The position numbers and the translations under genes are program-made. This document shows, one piece after another, positions 1-4,761 of a stretch of DNA of 5,497 nucleotides. Under the pieces are notes generated by a model, which was given only the letters and a program-made list of their open reading frames with translations, was not told the DNA's origin and searched no databases. Positions within the stretch are counted from its first letter, which is position 1; each line of letters begins with the position of its first letter. Origin of the DNA: Methanomassiliicoccaceae archaeon. Lineage in GTDB: Archaea > Thermoplasmatota > Thermoplasmata > Methanomassiliicoccales > Methanomethylophilaceae. The stretch is from the NCBI GenBank assembly GCA_031260545.1, contig JAIRJQ010000077.1, positions 1 to 5,497 on the forward strand, in the 5' to 3' direction.

Positions 1-89
1 CAAGATGCCCTCTTGCGTATTCGTGAACGCATATGATGCATGAGCTGAACAACGCCTTCGCCGGAGCAGGACCGCATGATAAAAAGAGA
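1..89. other. Left edge, no firm gene
   Basis: This short edge holds no gene that can be firmly assigned. Two weak possibilities are visible. On the minus strand an ATG at 77-75 opens a frame that stays open for 25 codons to the window edge (it begins MRSCSGEGVV), 12 bases after the stop of the membrane protein, but it has no ribosome-binding site. On the plus strand a frame entering from the left ends at a TGA at 34-36 (last residues LLRIRERI) and could be the tail of a converging gene. Neither shows a recognisable domain. Confidence 0.3.
78..89 (-). terminator. Oligo-T tract after membrane protein gene
   Basis: Read on the minus strand, the bases directly after the TGA stop of the membrane protein are TCTCTTTTTATC, a pyrimidine run with five consecutive T. 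Archaeal RNA polymerase commonly terminates at such U-rich stretches without needing a hairpin, and no convincing stem is seen here. The position right behind the stop is suitable, but a five-T run is only weak evidence. Confidence 0.3.
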
Positions 90-503
90 TCATATTTTCG
101 GCCGCGTATCTGCTCTGAACCTATTCGCGGCAGAACAGTAGAGAGATAAGATCTCCACCGCTGCGGCTACAGGGACACATACTAACATTAGTATCAAGAA
201 ACCCCCCAAGGCCACAAAAATAGACGCATAAGATAAGGCAACGGTCAGTATCCCCAAGAGGAACGATATTTTTTCTATGTTGTATGCGGACAGATCCTCT
301 TTTGATAAGAAAGTGAAAGGGAAAAAGAACCGGACATTTCCAAATAATGTGACCACGCCGATGACCAGCAGAAACAACGAAACGAAGGTCGTGCCCCAGA
401 ACAGATCCCGTTCAAATATCTCGAGGAGACAGAACGCTACTGCCGCCGTTATCGCCCACAGCAGGCTCAGAATCAAAGCAAGTCTTCTTCGTCCAACCGC
501 CAT
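90..503 (-). CDS. Small four-helix membrane protein, DUF3784-like
   Basis: A 137-residue hydrophobic protein of unknown function, expected in the cytoplasmic membrane. After a basic start (MAVGRRR) there are hydrophobic segments at about residues 8-28, 38-56, 80-98 and 99-121, then a polar tail rich in Arg and Lys. Between helices 2 and 3 a polar loop reads FLSKEDLSAYNIEKISFLLG (about 65-84). This resembles the SKE-x-K/A-x-Y-x-x-x-K-x-x-x-F/L-x-G pattern I associate with small DUF3784 membrane proteins. The match is from memory and unverified. The ATG at 503 is preferred over a TTG two codons upstream, because a TATA-like box at 528-535 would start the mRNA only a few bases before this ATG. 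It is transcribed divergently from the ribosomal protein gene and nothing nearby tells its role. Confidence 0.7.
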   Translation of the reverse strand: MAVGRRRLALILSLLWAITAAVAFCLLEIFERDLFWGTTFVSLFLLVIGVVTLFGNVRFFFPFTFLSKEDLSAYNIEKISFLLGILTVALSYASIFVALGGFLILMLVCVPVAAAVEILSLYCSAANRFRADTRPKI

Positions 504-527
504 ATGCAAAACACATGTTCTTCTTTC

Positions 528-540
528 TAAATATCTTTAC
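528..540 (-). promoter_or_regulatory. TATA-like box for membrane protein gene
   Basis: On the minus strand the sequence GTAAAGATATTTA looks like a BRE-plus-TATA element. Its AT-rich core (528-535) lies about 26 bases ahead of position 505-507, so a transcript would start only a few bases before the ATG at 503 and be nearly leaderless. This fits the lack of a well-spaced Shine-Dalgarno site. The box differs from the TTTATATA consensus, so the call is tentative. Confidence 0.3.
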
Positions 541-585
541 GCGATATCACGGTCAGGAAATACGATCCCTCATCAGTATGATCAC

Positions 586-600
586 AGAAACGCTTATATC
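586..600 (+). promoter_or_regulatory. Upstream TATA-like box (candidate distal promoter)
   Basis: The bases AGAAACG followed by CTTATATC (593-600) resemble an archaeal BRE and box A. A start site some 26 bases downstream would fall near 622-624, giving a leader of about 85 bases ahead of L10e. That leader would contain both inverted repeats (615-638 partly, 669-697 wholly). It could be an alternative L10e promoter or a chance AT-rich word. Confidence 0.3.
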
Positions 601-614
601 CAAGATACTAATGG

Positions 615-638
615 GATGCATGTGCCCTCACAGGCATC
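615..638. repeat. Inverted repeat, 9 of 10 paired positions
   Basis: The left arm GATGC-A-TGTG (615-624) pairs with the right arm CACA-G-GCATC (629-638). There is one A/G mismatch and the loop is CCCT (625-628). It lies between the two rightward TATA-like boxes. As DNA it could be a protein-binding dyad. As RNA it would form a short hairpin if the upstream promoter is used. It is not followed by a T-run on either strand, which argues against a terminator. Confidence 0.5.
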
Positions 639-646
639 AATAAAGC

Positions 647-662
647 AAAAGTCCTTAAATAT
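647..662 (+). promoter_or_regulatory. L10e promoter (BRE/box A)
   Basis: The purine stretch AAAAG (647-651) followed by TTAAATAT (655-662) has the form of an archaeal BRE plus box A. The start predicted about 26 bases after its centre is near 684, which gives a leader of about 25 bases containing the GGTGAT ribosome-binding site. It is the nearest and best-placed promoter for the L10e gene and probably for the genes behind it. Confidence 0.5.
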
Positions 663-668
663 GACTTG

Positions 669-697
669 AGGATTGTCTGCTTTCATTAGACTATCCT
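669..697. repeat. Inverted repeat over the L10e start region
   Basis: The arms AGGATTGTCT (669-678) and AGACTATCCT (688-697) are complementary at 9 of 10 positions, around a 9-base loop (679-687). The pairing can be extended outward by G-T wobble pairs into the ribosome-binding site at 699-700. The centre (683) coincides with the start site predicted from the box at 655-662. That position is suitable for an operator. If transcription begins upstream, it would instead be an RNA stem next to the ribosome-binding site. Confidence 0.5.
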
Positions 698-698
698 T

Positions 699-704
699 GG
701 TGAT
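699..704 (+). promoter_or_regulatory. Ribosome-binding site of L10e
   Basis: GGTGAT is complementary to the AUCACC of the archaeal 16S rRNA 3' end and stands 4 bases before the ATG at 709. The same word and similar spacing recur before queD. This supports the chosen start. Confidence 0.7.
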
Positions 705-708
705 GTAA

Positions 709-1224
709 ATGGCGAGAAAGCCCGCAGTGATGTATAGACAGGTCAAAGGTCAGGCATTTACCCGCAGAGAGTACATGGGCGGTGTGCCGAACAACAGAAT
801 TTCACAGTATGACATGGGAAGCTCAGCTGAGTTCCCCATTCAGTTATCATTGAAAGTAGAGAACAGGATACAGGTAAGGCACACAGCATTGGAAGCCGGA
901 CGTATCGCCGCGAACAGAGTCATGAGCAAGAGAGCAGGAGTAGCCAACTACCACCTGAAAGTTCGTGTATATCCGCACATCGTTCTCAGAGAGAACAAAC
1001 TTGCGACAGGCGCAGGTGCGGACCGTGTCTCATCCGGTATGAGGAATGCGTTCGGCAAGAACGTAGGAACGGCAGCAAGAATGGACGCGGATCAACCGAT
1101 CATGACGATACAGTGCGGACCAGCACAGTTTGCCCTCGCGAAAGAAGCGTTGTGGAAAGCGTCAATGAAATATCCGGTCTCATGTTACATTGATGTCGAG
1201 AAGGGCAAAGAACTAATTCCGTGA
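709..1224 (+). CDS. rpl10e: Large-subunit ribosomal protein L10e (uL16)
   Basis: Archaeal/eukaryotic ribosomal protein L10e, the counterpart of bacterial L16 (uL16). It binds 23S rRNA near the central protuberance and the A-site tRNA corridor. The 171-residue length is normal for archaea. Recognisable family stretches are the N-terminal MARKPAVMYRQVKGQAFTRR, the basic region ANRVMSKRAGVANYHLKVRVYP (residues 68-89, with residues up to 92 conserved), and GADRVSSGMRNAFGKN (about 103-118), which is the flexible loop that reaches toward the peptidyl-transferase region. The C-terminal half ends with the expected IQCGPAQFALAKEAL-type helix (from about 134). The start at 709 is supported by GGTGAT four bases upstream and by the conserved N-terminus. 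It is the first gene of the plus-strand run and its stop overlaps the possible GTG start of dph2. The leader carries inverted repeats that may regulate it. Nothing in the protein looks unusual. Confidence 0.97.
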   Translation: MARKPAVMYRQVKGQAFTRREYMGGVPNNRISQYDMGSSAEFPIQLSLKVENRIQVRHTALEAGRIAANRVMSKRAGVANYHLKVRVYPHIVLRENKLATGAGADRVSSGMRNAFGKNVGTAARMDADQPIMTIQCGPAQFALAKEALWKASMKYPVSCYIDVEKGKELIP

Positions 1225-1226
1225 AC

Positions 1227-2213
1227 ATGTTCGACCTCCGTCTTGACGACATAACTGAATGGATACGCTGTAAGTGTTTTTCATCAGTAGCTATTCAATT
1301 ACCGGAAGGGCTGAAGATAAGGGCGACGGAGATCGCCGATCATATTTTTTCGAACACTAACGTTCCTGTGATCATTCTCGGAGATCCGTGTTACGGTGCA
1401 TGCGACCTGTACGTAAATTACAAAGGGATCGCAGACGGGCTCGTTCATTTCGGTCATTCGCCGATACCGTCGATATCGGACGACAAGAACATATTATTCG
1501 TCGAAGCGCTGGCAGATCTTGACATAAGGAAAGGGATAAGGAATATCGCCGACGCCCTTCCGAAAAAAGTAGGATTGCTGGCGACGGTGCAATACATAAA
1601 CACGCTCAAGGACGCCAAGGATGTTCTGGAAGATCTGGGAAAAAAAGTTCTCATCGGAAAAGGCGACGGACGTTTGAAATATGACGGTCAGGTGCTGGGG
1701 TGCAACTGCAGCGCCGCCGAATCCGTCGCTGACGGCGTGGATTGTTTCCTGTACATCGGAGAAGGCGATTTTCACCCGTTGGCGGCTGCGTTCGGCGTCG
1801 GCAAGGAGATAAAGGTGTTCAATCCGATAACTAACGAATTAAGATTGGTGGATGATGTACGCGACCGCATACTCAGAAAAAGATTTGCTGCCATAGAGAA
1901 GGCAAAGGACGCCCGGTCGTTCCTTGTCATCGTTTGCACAAAGGCGGGACAGAGAAGGGATCGCGTTGCCGACGAGCTCATAAAGAATATAAATTCCACG
2001 GGCAGGAAAGCTTACAAAACGGTCATGGAAGAGATCACACCCGATTCTCTTCTTGCGTACAGAGTGGACGCTTATGTGAACACCGCATGTCCCAGACTGG
2101 CGATGGACGATTCTGTACGCTATGGAAAACCGATACTCACACCGCCGGAAGCAGAGGTTGCGATCGGTCTTCGTGAATGGGACGACTACGAGTTCGACGC
2201 GATACGCGACTGA
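1227..2213 (+). CDS. dph2: Diphthamide biosynthesis enzyme Dph2
   Basis: Archaeal Dph2, also named 2-(3-amino-3-carboxypropyl)histidine synthase. It moves the 3-amino-3-carboxypropyl group of S-adenosylmethionine to a histidine of elongation factor 2, the first step to diphthamide. It works as a homodimer with a [4Fe-4S] cluster that cleaves SAM in a non-classical radical reaction. In the 328-residue numbering the three cluster cysteines expected of the family are visible: Cys59 in PCYGACD, Cys159 in LGCNCS, and Cys288 in NTACPRL. Each lies in one of the three repeated Rossmann-like domains. The N-terminal IQLPEGLK and C-terminal LTPPEAEVA are also typical. The start is ambiguous: the ATG at 1227 lies two bases after the L10e stop, while a GTG at 1221 would overlap that stop (GTGA) and add two residues. 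No well-spaced Shine-Dalgarno site is seen, so coupling to L10e translation is likely. Confidence 0.95.
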   Translation: MFDLRLDDITEWIRCKCFSSVAIQLPEGLKIRATEIADHIFSNTNVPVIILGDPCYGACDLYVNYKGIADGLVHFGHSPIPSISDDKNILFVEALADLDIRKGIRNIADALPKKVGLLATVQYINTLKDAKDVLEDLGKKVLIGKGDGRLKYDGQVLGCNCSAAESVADGVDCFLYIGEGDFHPLAAAFGVGKEIKVFNPITNELRLVDDVRDRILRKRFAAIEKAKDARSFLVIVCTKAGQRRDRVADELIKNINSTGRKAYKTVMEEITPDSLLAYRVDAYVNTACPRLAMDDSVRYGKPILTPPEAEVAIGLREWDDYEFDAIRD

Positions 2214-2227
2214 GATTTTTACCCAAA

Positions 2228-2235
2228 GTTAAAAA
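2228..2235 (+). promoter_or_regulatory. Possible internal TATA-like box before mtxX
   Basis: The 21-base gap after dph2 is the only real gap in the plus-strand run. It ends in AAAG followed by GTTAAAAA (2228-2235), which can be read as BRE plus box A. A start about 26 bases downstream would fall near 2258, directly before an in-frame ATG at 2259. That would allow a leaderless mtxX-queDCE transcript. No Shine-Dalgarno site precedes either candidate start. Confidence 0.3.
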
Positions 2236-2993
2236 TGGTCACACTATATGGTATTTCTATGTTCACATACGACGGCCTTCTGAAAGATACGCCCAAGGAT
2301 GTCATCGTCGGCATAGGAAGAGGTTCCGAGCGGGGTGATGTCGAAAGAAGCGCCGCGGCCTTCGAGAATGTACTCATATATGACGATCCCGGCGAGATGG
2401 TCTGCGATCTGAAGAACGGCAGCATAGATGCGGCCGTACGGGGGGACATGTCATCATCGAAACTTTTACCGAAGATAAAAGAGGACTTCGGATTATCAGA
2501 TATACAGAGGACCGTGCTCTTGGAACCCGTCGGAAAGAAGATGGTCTTTGTTGCTCCGGTGGGCATAGATGAGGGTTGGACAGTGCCGCAAAAATACGAT
2601 CTGGCTATTAAGAGTGTAGAGCTGATGCGACGGATCGGAATGAATGAACGCATAGCAGTTATGAGCGGCGGAAGGGAGGACGACAAAGGCCGGAATGACA
2701 CGGTAGACAGAACGATAGACGATGCCGCCGAACTGGTCAAAAAACTCAGGTCCGAGGGGTACGATGCGTATCACGCCGAGATATTGATAGAATCGGCGGT
2801 CGATGAAGCAGATCTTCTGATCGCACCCGACGGAATATCTGGAAATCTGATATTCAGGACGCTGCACTTTCTCGGCAACGCAAAAGCGTTGGGTGCGCCT
2901 GTGATAAATATGAATAAGGTGTTCGTGGACACATCCCGCGTGAAAACGGACTACAGGGATTCGATAGCCCTCGCAATGAGGCTTACAAGGTGA
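2235..2993 (+). CDS. mtxX: Methanogenesis marker protein 4 (MtxX)
   Basis: A 252-residue protein I recognise as MtxX, methanogenesis marker 4, a family found essentially in methanogens. It is sometimes called a methyltransferase, but its biochemical role is not settled. It is a shortened relative of phosphate acetyl/butyryl transferases. An early glycine motif IVGIGRGSERGD lies at about residues 24-35. A central strand and loop IAVMSGGREDD (140-150) is followed by TVDRTIDDAAELVKKL. The C-terminal ADLLIAPDGISGNLIFRTLH (192-211) with LGNAKALGAPVIN corresponds to the substrate-loop region of that superfamily, where phosphotransacetylases have a GN-x3-K-type sequence. The start is uncertain: ATG 2235 is used here, but ATG 2259 (eight codons later) would suit a leaderless transcript. 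Its TGA stop lies within the ribosome-binding site of queD, so the two are translationally linked. Confidence 0.85.
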   Translation: MVTLYGISMFTYDGLLKDTPKDVIVGIGRGSERGDVERSAAAFENVLIYDDPGEMVCDLKNGSIDAAVRGDMSSSKLLPKIKEDFGLSDIQRTVLLEPVGKKMVFVAPVGIDEGWTVPQKYDLAIKSVELMRRIGMNERIAVMSGGREDDKGRNDTVDRTIDDAAELVKKLRSEGYDAYHAEILIESAVDEADLLIAPDGISGNLIFRTLHFLGNAKALGAPVINMNKVFVDTSRVKTDYRDSIALAMRLTR

Positions 2994-2994
2994 T
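2989..2994 (+). promoter_or_regulatory. Ribosome-binding site of queD, overlapping mtxX stop
   Basis: GGTGAT contains the TGA stop of mtxX (2991-2993) and stands 3 bases before the ATG at 2998. The spacing is like that before L10e (4 bases) and queC (3 bases), which favours ATG 2998 over the adjacent ATG 3001. Ribosomes ending on mtxX would be positioned to restart on queD. Confidence 0.65.
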
Positions 2995-2997
2995 ATC

Positions 2998-3471
2998 ATG
3001 ATGATAGAGATCGACGGCGCACATTCCGGTATTCGATTTTCAGCATGCCATTTCATTCCCGGGCATGAGAAATGTTCGAGACTTCACGGTCATTCGTACA
3101 TCATACGTGCCCGTCTCGAAGGCGACGTCGGAGCATCGGGAATGGTCATGGATTTCGTTGAGATAAAAAAAGCGCTGAAGGCGGCGGCGGAAGAGATGGA
3201 CCACAAGACGTTGCTGCCAAGGAACACGGATAACGTGCGCGTCACAGAAACGGCAAAGGACGTGGAAGTGCTCACGTGCGGTAAGCGTTACGTATTCCCG
3301 AAAGAGGATGTTTTGATCTTGGACATCGACATAACAACGGCGGAGGAGATGAGCAGGCTCATGGCAAAAAAGCTGCTGTCCGTTGTAAAGTTCCCAAAGA
3401 ACGTAAAACGTTTATGGATCGGTCTTGACGAAGAAAGGGGACAGACCGCGTGGTACTCGGAAGCGTTGTGA
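2998..3471 (+). CDS. queD: 6-carboxytetrahydropterin synthase QueD
   Basis: A member of the 6-pyruvoyltetrahydropterin synthase fold. Here it is probably QueD, which converts 7,8-dihydroneopterin triphosphate to 6-carboxy-5,6,7,8-tetrahydropterin, the second step to preQ0 and archaeosine. The zinc ligands are His18 (in SACHFIPGHEKC), His30 and His32 (in LHGHSY). The catalytic cysteine is Cys26, giving the C-x3-HGH arrangement typical of QueD. MDF (51-53) and the Asp68-His69 pair in MDHKTLLP follow. Glu116 or Glu117 in TTAEEMS and the C-terminal GQTAWYSE complete the active site. At 157 residues it is longer than bacterial QueD (about 120). The extra part is the TETAKDVEVLTCGKRYVFPKED region (83-104), which I recall as common in archaeal members. 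The direct neighbours queC and queE support QueD over a tetrahydrobiopterin enzyme. Confidence 0.92.
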   Translation: MMIEIDGAHSGIRFSACHFIPGHEKCSRLHGHSYIIRARLEGDVGASGMVMDFVEIKKALKAAAEEMDHKTLLPRNTDNVRVTETAKDVEVLTCGKRYVFPKEDVLILDIDITTAEEMSRLMAKKLLSVVKFPKNVKRLWIGLDEERGQTAWYSEAL

Positions 3472-3472
3472 T
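3468..3472 (+). promoter_or_regulatory. Ribosome-binding site of queC, overlapping queD stop
   Basis: GTGAT includes the queD stop codon (3469-3471) and lies 3 bases before ATG 3476. The junction TGATATCATG is identical to the one at 2991-3000 between mtxX and queD. It decides the start of queC against a TTG at 3425 that would give a long, unconserved N-terminal extension. Confidence 0.55.
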
Positions 3473-3475
3473 ATC

Positions 3476-4141
3476 ATGCCCAAGGCCGTTGTCCTTTTAT
3501 CGGGAGGATTGGACTCCGCGGTCACGCTTGCATGTTCCGTATACGATGGGAATGAAACGATCGCGTTAAGCTTCAGGTACGGCCAAAGGCACACGAAAGA
3601 ACTGGTATCCGCCAAGGCCGTTGCTGAACATTACAATATGAGGCACGTGGTAACCGATATTGATATGTCAATGTTCCGTTCATCGCTCATAGGCAATTCG
3701 AAAGAGATAGAAAAGGATCGCACGAACATCGGGAAGGACATACCGGACACGTATGTTCCTGCGAGGAATATGATAATGTTGAGCATCGCAACAGGATTAT
3801 GCGAATCTGTTGATGCTGATCGTATATACATAGGCGCCAACTCCGTCGACTATTCGGGATATCCCGACTGCAGGAATGAATTTTTCAAAGTATTCGAAGA
3901 AATGATAAAAAAAGGGACGAAGGCCGGTGTCGAAGGACGGCCGATAAAGATCGTGACCCCCATTCTTGATCTGTCAAAATCAGAGATAGTCAAACTCGGA
4001 AAGAAATTGAACGTTCCGTTGCATTTAACGTGGTCATGCTACAGCGGCGGCGATAAGGCATGCGGCCGCTGTGATTCATGCATCCTGAGGTTAAATGGTT
4101 TCAAAGATGCGGGATATAAGGACGAGGTCGAATACCAATGA
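3476..4141 (+). CDS. queC: 7-cyano-7-deazaguanine synthase QueC
   Basis: QueC converts 7-carboxy-7-deazaguanine to preQ0 using ATP and ammonia. In archaea preQ0 is inserted into tRNA by archaeosine tRNA-guanine transglycosylase. The 221-residue protein starts with the ATP pyrophosphatase loop, VVLLSGGLDSAVTLA (5-19), the SGGLDS motif that binds AMP. Family motifs follow: FRYGQRH (33-39), DTYVPARN (91-98) and GANSVDYSGYPDCR (120-133). The C-terminal zinc site is formed by Cys188, Cys196, Cys199 and Cys202 in TWSCYSGGDKACGRCDSC. All key residues are present and the length is normal. The start at 3476 puts the P-loop near the N-terminus as usual and follows a GTGAT site overlapping the queD stop. 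Its own stop overlaps the queE start (ATGA, 4138-4141), so queD, queC and queE form one translational unit. Confidence 0.96.
   Translation: MPKAVVLLSGGLDSAVTLACSVYDGNETIALSFRYGQRHTKELVSAKAVAEHYNMRHVVTDIDMSMFRSSLIGNSKEIEKDRTNIGKDIPDTYVPARNMIMLSIATGLCESVDADRIYIGANSVDYSGYPDCRNEFFKVFEEMIKKGTKAGVEGRPIKIVTPILDLSKSEIVKLGKKLNVPLHLTWSCYSGGDKACGRCDSCILRLNGFKDAGYKDEVEYQ
4124..4128 (+). promoter_or_regulatory. Ribosome-binding site of queE
   Basis: GAGGT, inside the end of queC, is complementary to ACCUC of the 16S rRNA tail and stands 9 bases before ATG 4138. It supports the ATGA-overlapping start of queE. Confidence 0.5.
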
Positions 4142-4761
4142 GAGTATGCGAAATGTTCCGGTCGATACAGGGCGAAGGATTAATGATCGGTTCCGTAACG
4201 TATTTCATACGTTCCGTTGGTTGTAATCTGTCATGCAGCTGGTGCGACACAAAGTACTCGCGCGACGGAGGCGATGATATTTCCGTACGGGAGATCATTG
4301 ATCATGTGAAGAATGAAAGGAACATTTGTGTCACCGGCGGCGAACCTTTGCTGCAGAAAGATGTTTATGAATTACTCAATTCTCTTTTGAAAGAAGGCAA
4401 GAATATTGTCCTGGAAACGAACGGTTCGATAGACATATCAAAGGTGCCAGCAGATAAAAATTTAATGATAAGCATGGACATAAAATGTCCATCGTCAAGC
4501 ATGAGCGAAAAGATGAACATGTCCAATATACAACACCTGAAACCCACCGATCAATTAAAATTCATAATAGGCGACGGCTCGGATCTCGAGTATGCGGTTT
4601 CCTTCATCGAGTCATATGACATCCGATGCAACATAATATTCAGTCCCGTCGGAGGGATGGACATTGAACCTCTCACAGAAGAGGTGGTGGACAGGAACCT
4701 GAATGTCCGTGTATTGCCGCAGCTGCATAAGCTGATATGGGGCAACAAGAGATCGGTTTGA
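4138..4761 (+). CDS. queE: 7-carboxy-7-deazaguanine synthase QueE
   Basis: A radical SAM enzyme that contracts the ring of 6-carboxytetrahydropterin to 7-carboxy-7-deazaguanine, the step between QueD and QueC. The 207-residue protein opens with EMFRSIQGEG (5-14), the QueE signature around the substrate and Mg site. The cluster motif GCNLSCSWCDTKY follows, with Cys29, Cys33 and Cys36 in the standard C-x3-C-x2-C spacing. Further marks are VTGGEPLLQ (65-73), LETNGS (92-97), SMDIKCPSS (112-120), which contacts SAM, QLKFII (139-144) and the C-terminal VLPQLHKLIWG (192-202). It is at the short end of the family but appears complete. It is the last gene of the plus-strand run. Its TGA is followed directly, with no intervening base, by the stop of the opposing gene. 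Its transcript must therefore end inside that gene, perhaps at the five-T run at 4769-4773. Confidence 0.95.
   Translation: MRVCEMFRSIQGEGLMIGSVTYFIRSVGCNLSCSWCDTKYSRDGGDDISVREIIDHVKNERNICVTGGEPLLQKDVYELLNSLLKEGKNIVLETNGSIDISKVPADKNLMISMDIKCPSSSMSEKMNMSNIQHLKPTDQLKFIIGDGSDLEYAVSFIESYDIRCNIIFSPVGGMDIEPLTEEVVDRNLNVRVLPQLHKLIWGNKRSV

Larger units (their letters stand above)
504..708. other. Divergent intergenic regulatory region
   Basis: About 200 bases separate the minus-strand membrane protein from the plus-strand L10e gene. I see no tRNA or other RNA gene and no credible coding frame. The region contains a TATA-like box for the leftward gene (528-535), two tandem TATA-like boxes pointing rightward (593-600 and 655-662), and two inverted repeats (615-638 and 669-697). 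Each repeat sits near the start site predicted for the box before it. These items are listed separately. Confidence 0.6.

Noticed and set aside
615..638. Inverted repeat as an intrinsic terminator
   Set aside because: No T-run follows it in either direction, and the adjacent leftward gene points away from it.
277..669. Plus-strand reading frame of about 130 codons antisense to the membrane protein and through the intergenic region
   Set aside because: Its protein is low in hydrophobic order and rich in Arg, Asn and Ser. It shows no domain, runs through the promoter region, and opposes a convincing membrane protein.
2216..2220. Five-T run after dph2 as a terminator
   Set aside because: It is short, has no stem, and lies in a 21-base gap within a same-strand gene run. 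It may equally be part of an AT-rich promoter stretch.
2219..2740. Minus-strand frame of 173 codons opposite mtxX
   Set aside because: The translation is a Ser/Thr/Pro-rich shadow with no motif, and the plus strand carries a recognisable MtxX.
2496..3056. Minus-strand frame of 186 codons over mtxX and queD
   Set aside because: It crosses two well-supported genes, is rich in Cys and His without motif spacing, and has no ribosome-binding site.
3425..3475. Longer queC starting at a TTG
   Set aside because: It adds 17 charged residues not expected ahead of the QueC P-loop and overlaps queD. ATG 3476 has a GTGAT site and gives the normal N-terminus.
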